Below, piece after piece: positions 58,901 to 64,000 of a stretch of 64,000 nucleotides of DNA. The DNA is from Gymnothorax reevesii. Lineage: Eukaryota; Chordata; Actinopteri; Anguilliformes; Muraenidae. A program made the position numbers and the translations under genes. The notes under the pieces were generated by a model. It made no database searches, had not been told where the DNA came from, and worked only from the letters and a program-made list of their open reading frames with translations. The DNA lies in contig CM056588.1 in the NCBI GenBank assembly GCA_029721435.1, forward strand, positions 38,085,430 through 38,149,429, given 5' to 3'. The stretch's first letter is position 1; each line of letters opens with the position of its first letter.

Positions 58901-61900
58901 TTTGGAACATCCCACAGGTGAATGGGCTAATTGGGAACAGGTGGGTGCCATGATTGGGTATAAAAGCAGCTTCCCTGAAATGCTCAGTTATTCACAAACA
59001 AGGATGGGGCGAGGGTCACCACTTAGTGAACAAATGCGTGAGCTGATTGTTTAAAAACAACATTCCTCAACGAGCTATTGCAAGAAATTTAGGGATTTCA
59101 TCATCTACAGTCCGTAATATCGTCAAAAGGTTCAGAGAATCTGGAGAAATCACTGCACGTAAGCGACAAGGCCGAAAACCAACATTGAATGCCCGTGACC
59201 TTCGATCCCTCAGGCGGTACTGCATCAAAAACCGACATCAGTGTGTAAAGGACATCACCACATGGGCTCAGGAACACTTCAGAAAACCACGGTTAGTAAC
59301 TACAGTTCGTCGCTACATCTGCAAGTGCAAGTTAAAACTCTAAAATGCAAAGCAAAAGCCATTTATCAACAGCACCCAGAAACGCCGCTGGCTTCGCTGG
59401 GCCCAAGCTCATCTAAGATGGACTGATGCAAAGTGGAAAAGTGTTCTGTGGTCTGACGAGTCCACATTTCAAATTGTTTTTGGAAACTGTGGACGTCGTG
59501 TCCTCCGGACAAAAGAGGAAAAGAACCATCCGGACTGTTATAGGCGCAAAATTCAAAAGCCAGCATCTGTGATGGTATGGGGGTGTATTAGTGCCCAAGG
59601 CATGGGCAACTTACACATATGTGAAGGCACCATTAATGCTGAAAGGTACATACAGGTTTTGGAGCAACATATGTTGCCATCCAAGCAACTTCTTTTTCAT
59701 GGACGCCCCTGCTTATTTCAGCAAGACAATGCCACGCCACATTCTGCACGTGTTACAACATCATGTCTCCGTAGTAAAAGAGGGCGGGTACTAGACTGGC
59801 CTGCCTGTAGTCCAGACCTGTCTCCCATTGAAAATGTGTGGCGCATTATGAAGCGTAAAATACGACAACGGAGACCCCGGACTGTTGAACAACTTAAGCT
59901 GTACATCAAGCAAGAATGGGAAAGAGTTCCACCTGAAAAGCTTCAAAAATTGGTCTCCTCAGTTCCCAAACGTTTACTGAGTGTCGTTAAAAGGAAAGGC
60001 GATGTAACACAGTGGTAAAAAGGCTCCTGTGCCAACTATTTTGCAATGTGTTGCTGCCTTTAAATTCTAAGTGAATGATTATTTGCAAAAAAAAAAAAAG
60101 TTTCTCAGTTTGAACATTATACATCTTGTCTTTGCAGTGTATTCAATTGAATATAAGTTGAAACTGATTTGCAAATCATTGTATTCTGTTTTTATCTACG
60201 ATTTACATAACGTGCCAACTTCACTGGTTTTGGGTTTCGTACAACTGATTGGAAATCTACACTTATGTATCCTATTGCCACTTGTTTACAAGTATTATAA
60301 AGAATATATTTCTGCCAGTTTTAACAGTCAGATAATTTAGAACATATGTTTTGCCAGTACATGTCCGAACATGCATCATTTCTTTGGAGCCATGAGGAAT
60401 AAAACTGTACAGAAGTTGGAACCATTTTCCTCTTCATTTGAATCATTAAGCTTGCATGTACATCTGTAATGCATGATTTGATTGGTAGGGGAATATTGTT
60501 CTCATACCATCCTGCCATTAGCCGGACTCCGCCAGCCTTCGTACTTCCGCTTAATTTCATTTCGCTTCAGTACTCAGTCTGATCACTCGGAGCTCTGCCT
60601 CGTTTACCATCTGCAGAAAATACGCCGGACCAACGAACGAACAGAAGGCATGGCCGAGAGCCATGACATAGCCGCTGCGCCAAGTTTGAAATCAACAATG
60701 GCTACGGACATAGATACATTGGAGGCCATTCGCTCCGTCGTGGAGAAAATCCCGGGCATCAGCGACTTATAGCCACAAGAAGATGAATGTTTGGTTAGTT
60801 TTTTTAATGGAAATGATGTTGTAGCGCTACTCCCTGTGGATTGTCATGTCTACAGCCGAACCACCTCAGCTAGCTTGTAGCTTCTAGTGTTACATTGCCA
60901 GCGAATTTCACACTATTTAAGTTAGCAACAAACATTTTAAAAGCCGTGTTTTTGTTCATGTCACAAGACAAATTCTCGGTCTCAGTGTTATGTTGTCATT
61001 ATCCATGAATGAACTGGCTGTCCGAGACATCCAAATGCTTAGAGCCAAACTGTGTTGCTATAAAGTTACAAAAGGTAGATTGCAAGCTGGGTATGATGTT
61101 AGTGCAAGTACGGTTAACGGTTCAGTTTTCGTGTCAATGCAGATTGTGTCCTGATGTAAATAATGCGTTATTCTCGCTGATTCCGCTGTTGGTTTCGGGT
61201 CTCTTACGTTTTTATTTAACAGCAGCAGTATCTGCAGAAAAAAAAGATAGCTCAACAGTTTGTTTCTTGTAAGGAAAACATAAATCGCACCTTCGGTTGA
61301 AGGCTAAAATTTGGTAGATGGGCATATCTATAGATACAGTATTAACTTTAATGTACTGATCAGTTTGTTTTCGCTGCATTCCTGGTATGAAGGACTGTAG
61401 TTTCCAGCAGAAGTACTAGGCGGCTGAGCCGGCGCATAACATACATCATCGCCAAACGTTGATTACTTTACGGGTACACCAATGATTTTGAACTTCTGAC
61501 CAGCGCCCACCCACCAGGAAGTAAACACTTGTCAATGACGACTACCCAGACTCTGTGTACGAAGCAAAGTGAAGTAGCAGAGTCTGGTTTTACCAGGCTA
61601 TCCTACCACTGAGGTTCGAGTCAATGTTATGAGTCACAGAACCCTACGGAAATGTACAAGGATGTTTCGAGTGATCTTTTACAGTCATTTTTGTTACACC
61701 TTTACATAACCAGACAGGGTGGCTGGGAGTGCTCTTTCTGCAGTCTCACGGTTATTTTTTTCAGTAACCGAAAAAAATGAAACCAGTGTCCAATCTGTAG
61801 CACAGGAGATGTCCGAACAAAAAGCGCCCCAGAGACTAAGGCCTGAGAGCAGCTCAACATAGAGGAAAAAGACAAACTGTGCCAAAGCTGGGGGACGTAT

Positions 61901-63932
61901 TCTGCAGGAGGCAGGGCCTGGAGAGAGTTGGCAGGGCTGTTGAAATGCTTACTGATTGTAATTGTTGGCGAGAGGAGAGAGGGGCACATACTGATTGCAT
62001 ACTGATTTAAGTCCTGCAGGCCGCAATAAACACATCTTTTTTTTTTTTTTTAAACGCTTTCCCTTACTGGACTGCCAGAACCACACTAAAGGTTCACAGG
62101 GAGTTGTCAGAACAGCCCCTGCCAAGACCCAAGACTTAAGCACAGAGAAAGTCACTTTGTCCACGTGATTTGATCACCCAGAGTACAGTCACTGAAGGTA
62201 TTCCCATAATTCAGAGAAAATGCCCTGGAGAAAAAAAAAAAGAAAAAAAAAAACTAGGAAGGTCCCATCCGAATGAGTCAGGGACTCTCAATGAACAGAA
62301 GTTCTGATACAGAATAAAATACAAAACACAACATGTCTATTTCTGTCCCAAGAACAACCTCAATTCTGTAAAAGTTGGCACATTATGGAAAATGCAAATA
62401 AAATCAAAATGTGATTTGAAAAGTCCATTCACCCTCTACTATAGAGAAGTACTAGAACAACAAATTATGAGATGCTTTAACTCGTAAATTCAGTTGTTCA
62501 TCGAATATACGTACATGTTCATTTCCAATCTGAGTTCTGTAACAGACTCCAAAAATGTTGGCACAGGGCTTATTTAGGACTAGTCAAATTGCAATAATAA
62601 AGTGATGTGCAGCAAACAGGTGAGCCAATCATATAAGACGCAACATAAAAGGAGCATCTAAAAATGGCCGAGTCCCTGACAAGCAAAGAGGGGCCAAGGC
62701 TCATCAATTTGCCAATCGATACAAAAGCTTGAAATCTTAGCAAACAATATTCCCAAAAATAGATATTGGTAGGATTTTGTGCATTGCACCTCGTAAAGAG
62801 CCTAATATAATCAAACCATGGAAGGAATCTGGTTGAATCTCTGAGTGAAATGGGCAACCTGATCTGTGATCCCGCAAATATCTCTGTCTTAATAGCTGCC
62901 GTGTGTGTGTAGAATCTCAGGGGTCCGTGAACACTTAGGTGAACCTTTGGACAGTCTTGATGTAAGGCATTAAAAAATTCTGACCCATTGCCGATTTATG
63001 AGGTTGGCAAATTGCCAAAATATGAGAAAAATCTAAATTTTGGCAACTTTTGAGGCCATATTATTCAGAATGTAAAGGGTCAATGGCCCACTCTTCTGGT
63101 TGATAAAAACACTTGCGTATAGCTTGTTATGTGCTAGAAATTTCAGCCATGTGGCATAAATAGCAGCTGTGATATTGACAGAAAGAAATGGTATGCCCCA
63201 CTCCAGGCAGGGTCGGAAATAGCCACACGAGAGGTAGAACTTTAGAAGACCATAAAATCCTAGGGAATTTGCTGATGGTCCTAATATTTTACTTTTGGGA
63301 AATGTTCATATGTCTAAACAAATGGTTACAAGGACAAGGAAATTAAGAGCCACCAATGTCCAAAAGTTCATTTTTCGTACCCAGTTGACATGGAACAGGC
63401 CTGTATTAACAAAACATCGAACACTTTCCCACAGGAGTTTGAAAGGTTTGGGAATGAGTGACCAAGTTTTCTGCCAAACTGGCTCCAATGAATATTCCTC
63501 TTCTCTGGAAATGGGACATTCCTACATCCATTAGCTTTTTAATCATCTGGTGGGTTAATTGATTGACTGACTGACTGGTTGTTTAGCTGACAGACTGATT
63601 GACTGACAGTTTGACTGACTGACCGGATGATCAGTTGATTCATTACCTCCACAACTTCATCCTGTAGAACAGACAGCTCATTAGCATTACGGGCCACAAA
63701 GTGGTACCGGACCTTGGCATATTTTTGTGATGTCCTAGGCAGAAACATAAAAAAAAAAAACCAAATCTGAGGGTAAAATTCTTAACATTTGTGGAGTTAA
63801 ATAGACCATTCTTATGTACTATAAAAGACATAATGCAAATACTAGGCAAAGCTTATTATCAAATAAACACTGTGAAGATTTGTGGTATTATAGTTACCCA
63901 TTCATTGGCCCAGTGGGTGGTGACCCCAAAAA
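50798..63932 (-). CDS. eps8l2: eps8l2-like, EPS8-family actin regulator, C-terminal seven coding exons
   Basis: EPS8 proteins cap and bundle actin filaments and act in stereocilia, microvilli and Rac signalling. Exons on the minus strand are 63898-63932, 63647-63734, 58317-58448, 57637-57721, 56562-56742, 53054-53186 and 50798-50875; they join in frame to 243 residues and a stop. Visible parts: a proline/glycine linker ([12 protein letters not shown]); an SH3 domain split over two exons ([20 protein letters not shown], then [20 protein letters not shown]); a serine-rich linker; the capping helix [11 protein letters not shown]; and the SAM-like bundling core ([41 protein letters not shown]), ending [20 protein letters not shown]. 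The PTB domain and 5' exons lie right of the window. The family is secure; the paralogue (L2 rather than eps8, L1 or L3) rests on overall look. Convergent with fads2. Confidence 0.88.
52675..53053 (-). repeat. minisatellite built from the end of an eps8l2 exon plus (CA)n
   Basis: Four copies of the last 30-36 bases of exon 53054-53186, each followed by a GTAC- or GTCT-starting donor-like site and a CA-rich run. On the minus strand the copy ends fall at 52955, 52856, 52765 and 52675, giving periods of 99, 99, 91 and 90 bases from the true exon end at 53054. The first copy still reads [12 protein letters not shown]; the second has CAG changed to TAG. Confidence 0.92.
53054..53186 (-). CDS. eps8l2: eps8l2-like exon, SAM-like bundling core
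   Basis: Encodes [32 protein letters not shown] and [12 protein letters not shown]. Acceptor CCCTGCAG; donor GTATGC at 53053-53048. The last 36 or so bases and the donor are repeated four more times in the following intron. Confidence 0.95.
53912..56217. mobile_element. hAT non-autonomous element split by a Tc1-like element
   Basis: Ends CAGTGGTTCTCAAACTCGG and inverse CAGTGGTTCTCAAACTCGG with a perfect 8-base duplication GGTTAACA (53904-53911, 56218-56225). Same family as 39803-40456; about 740 bases without its insertion. Confidence 0.92.
54441..56010 (-). mobile_element. Tc1-like element, decayed, nested in the hAT element
   Basis: Left end cagtgcgtgaaaaacaattt, right end inverse cagtgccatgaaaaagtatt, with long subterminal homology. 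The transposase runs on the minus strand; readable pieces such as [20 protein letters not shown] (about 55460-55540) are broken by shifts and stops. TA lies after the right end only. Confidence 0.8.
56562..56742 (-). CDS. eps8l2: eps8l2-like exon, actin-capping helix and start of SAM-like domain
   Basis: A 181-base exon encoding [20 protein letters not shown], the linker [20 protein letters not shown] and [15 protein letters not shown]. Acceptor TCCTGTAG, donor GTGAGT. Confidence 0.95.
57011..57430. mobile_element. Tc1-related fragment
   Basis: tgttttccccctcagcaatt, aaatcaaacttattttaaaa and ccacccttgttgaatctaaa follow the end of a Tc1 family related to the one at 54441. No second terminus found. 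Confidence 0.5.
57637..57721 (-). CDS. eps8l2: eps8l2-like linker exon
   Basis: Encodes [20 protein letters not shown] and ERDRSNRD, a Ser/Gly-rich linker. Acceptor CCCTGCAG, donor GTAAGC; phases fit both neighbours (0 in, 1 out). Confidence 0.88.
58022..58226. mobile_element. MITE with TIR CAGGGTTGGGTTCAATTAC
   Basis: 205 bases, ends cagggttgggttcaattac and its perfect inverse. The flanks gtgtatgt and gtgctcgt match at six of eight bases, in keeping with a hAT-type 8-base target. The interior is made of aattgtaat repeats in both directions. It lies 90 bases from the SH3 exon donor. Confidence 0.8.
58317..58448 (-). CDS. eps8l2: eps8l2-like exon, SH3 second half
   Basis: A 132-base exon encoding [29 protein letters not shown] and a Gln/His/Pro-rich tail. 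It carries the conserved WW and the G-Y-V-P-S-N-I/Y end of SH3. Acceptor CCCTGCAG, donor GTGACA. Confidence 0.95.
58641..60239 (+). mobile_element. Tc1-like transposon with long TIRs, nearly intact
   Basis: 1599 bases between TA and TA (58639-58640, 60240-60241). The TIRs are at least 140 bases (caaaacccaaaaccagtgaa at the left, inverse at the right) and differ at only about ten positions, which points to a fairly recent insertion. In the eps8l2 intron between the two SH3 exons, opposite to the gene. Confidence 0.95.
58980..60018 (+). pseudogene. Tc1 transposase, one early frame break and one internal stop
   Basis: The reading starts [16 protein letters not shown] (in frame up to about 59050), shifts by one near 59050, then runs open from 59047 except for a single TAA at 59341-59343, to the stop at 60018. 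The N-terminal helix-turn-helix reads [20 protein letters not shown]. The catalytic triad is complete: [13 protein letters not shown] and SPIENVW, the last two 34 residues apart (DD34E). Length is close to the usual 340 residues. Two lesions make it inactive as written; a sequencing error at the frame break cannot be excluded. Confidence 0.92.
60480..61625 (+). repeat. dispersed repeat with a short coding-like start, possibly helicase-derived
   Basis: The frame 60482-60772 ends [20 protein letters not shown], which reminds me of the start of RecQ-like helicase repeats in fish. The right end (aagcaaagtgaagtagcaga, gtctggttttaccaggcta) is a common fish repeat terminus. No helicase motifs are present. 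Confidence 0.3.
62353..62900. mobile_element. decayed DNA transposon fragment
   Basis: acctcaattctgtaaaagtt, then gttggcacagggcttattta and gacaagcaaagaggggccaa, shared in outline with 34990-35280. Non-coding. Confidence 0.4.
63647..63734 (-). CDS. eps8l2: eps8l2-like exon, SH3 first half
   Basis: Encodes [20 protein letters not shown] and SVLQDEVVE, the first strands of the SH3 fold. Acceptor TGCCTAG, donor GTAATG. It joins in frame to [10 protein letters not shown]. Confidence 0.9.
63898..63932 (-). CDS. eps8l2: eps8l2-like small linker exon
   Basis: A 35-base exon encoding [11 protein letters not shown] plus two bases of Gly. Acceptor CTTTCAG, donor GTAACT. Phase fits the next exon; the small size makes it the least certain of the set. 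Confidence 0.7.
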
Positions 63933-64000
63933 CTGAAAGACAAGCAGAAAGACAAAGACAAATGATTATTGGAGAGACATGGGGGTTATATCACAGAGGC

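Noticed and set aside
60482..60772. RecQ-like helicase gene
   Set aside because: Only a weak similarity at the start of a dispersed repeat; no helicase motif is present, so it is kept only as a low-confidence repeat.

Overview
The window is nuclear DNA from a ray-finned fish, most likely a teleost. Three spliced vertebrate genes can be read from it. They sit in a low-density background full of DNA transposons (Tc1, hAT, Harbinger-like MITEs), solo LTRs, tRNA-derived SINEs, an L1 remnant, minisatellites and (TG)n/(GA)n tracts. Nothing in it is bacterial or viral. I could not fix the species.

Layout. (1) 3158-7572, minus strand: the first three coding exons of plgrkt (plasminogen receptor with C-terminal lysine), with a promoter-like region near 8.8-9.0 kb; its last exon or exons lie left of the window. 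(2) 19271-38204, plus strand: a complete 12-exon fads2-type front-end desaturase of 444 residues. It has a cytochrome b5 domain (HPGG), three histidine boxes (HDFGH, HFQHH, QIEHH) and the FHIQ quartet typical of delta-6/5 rather than delta-4 fish enzymes. All splice sites are GT-AG and the phases agree. (3) 50798-63932, minus strand: the last seven coding exons of an EPS8-family gene, best matched to eps8l2, giving a split SH3 domain and the complete C-terminal SAM-like actin effector domain. Its 5' part lies right of the window. plgrkt and fads2 are divergent; fads2 and eps8l2 are convergent. The genes do not form one pathway: they are a lipid desaturase (ER), a plasminogen-binding surface protein and an actin regulator.

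Repeats. 9.7-14.4 kb is intergenic and holds a roughly 1.5 kb interrupted fold-back element, several hAT-type MITEs and a SINE. fads2 introns hold two large minisatellites that begin at splice donors (introns 3 and 5), a third in intron 7, a solo LTR in intron 2, and a nest in intron 4 where a Harbinger-like MITE lies in a Tc1 that lies in an older element. 38.2-50.8 kb is intergenic, with a SINE, a hAT element, a second solo LTR of the same family, and an L1 3' end split by a Harbinger-like MITE. eps8l2 introns hold a Tc1 nested in a hAT element, a well-preserved but inactivated Tc1, and a minisatellite whose unit copies the end of a coding exon with its splice donor.

The observations I rate highest are the exon-derived minisatellite in eps8l2 (52675-53186), the class of stem-ended repeats with 3' hairpins (880, 6513, 24541, 34600 and others), and the donor-anchored minisatellites. 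All exon calls come from reading splice sites and protein similarity by eye; no alignment or transcript data were used.
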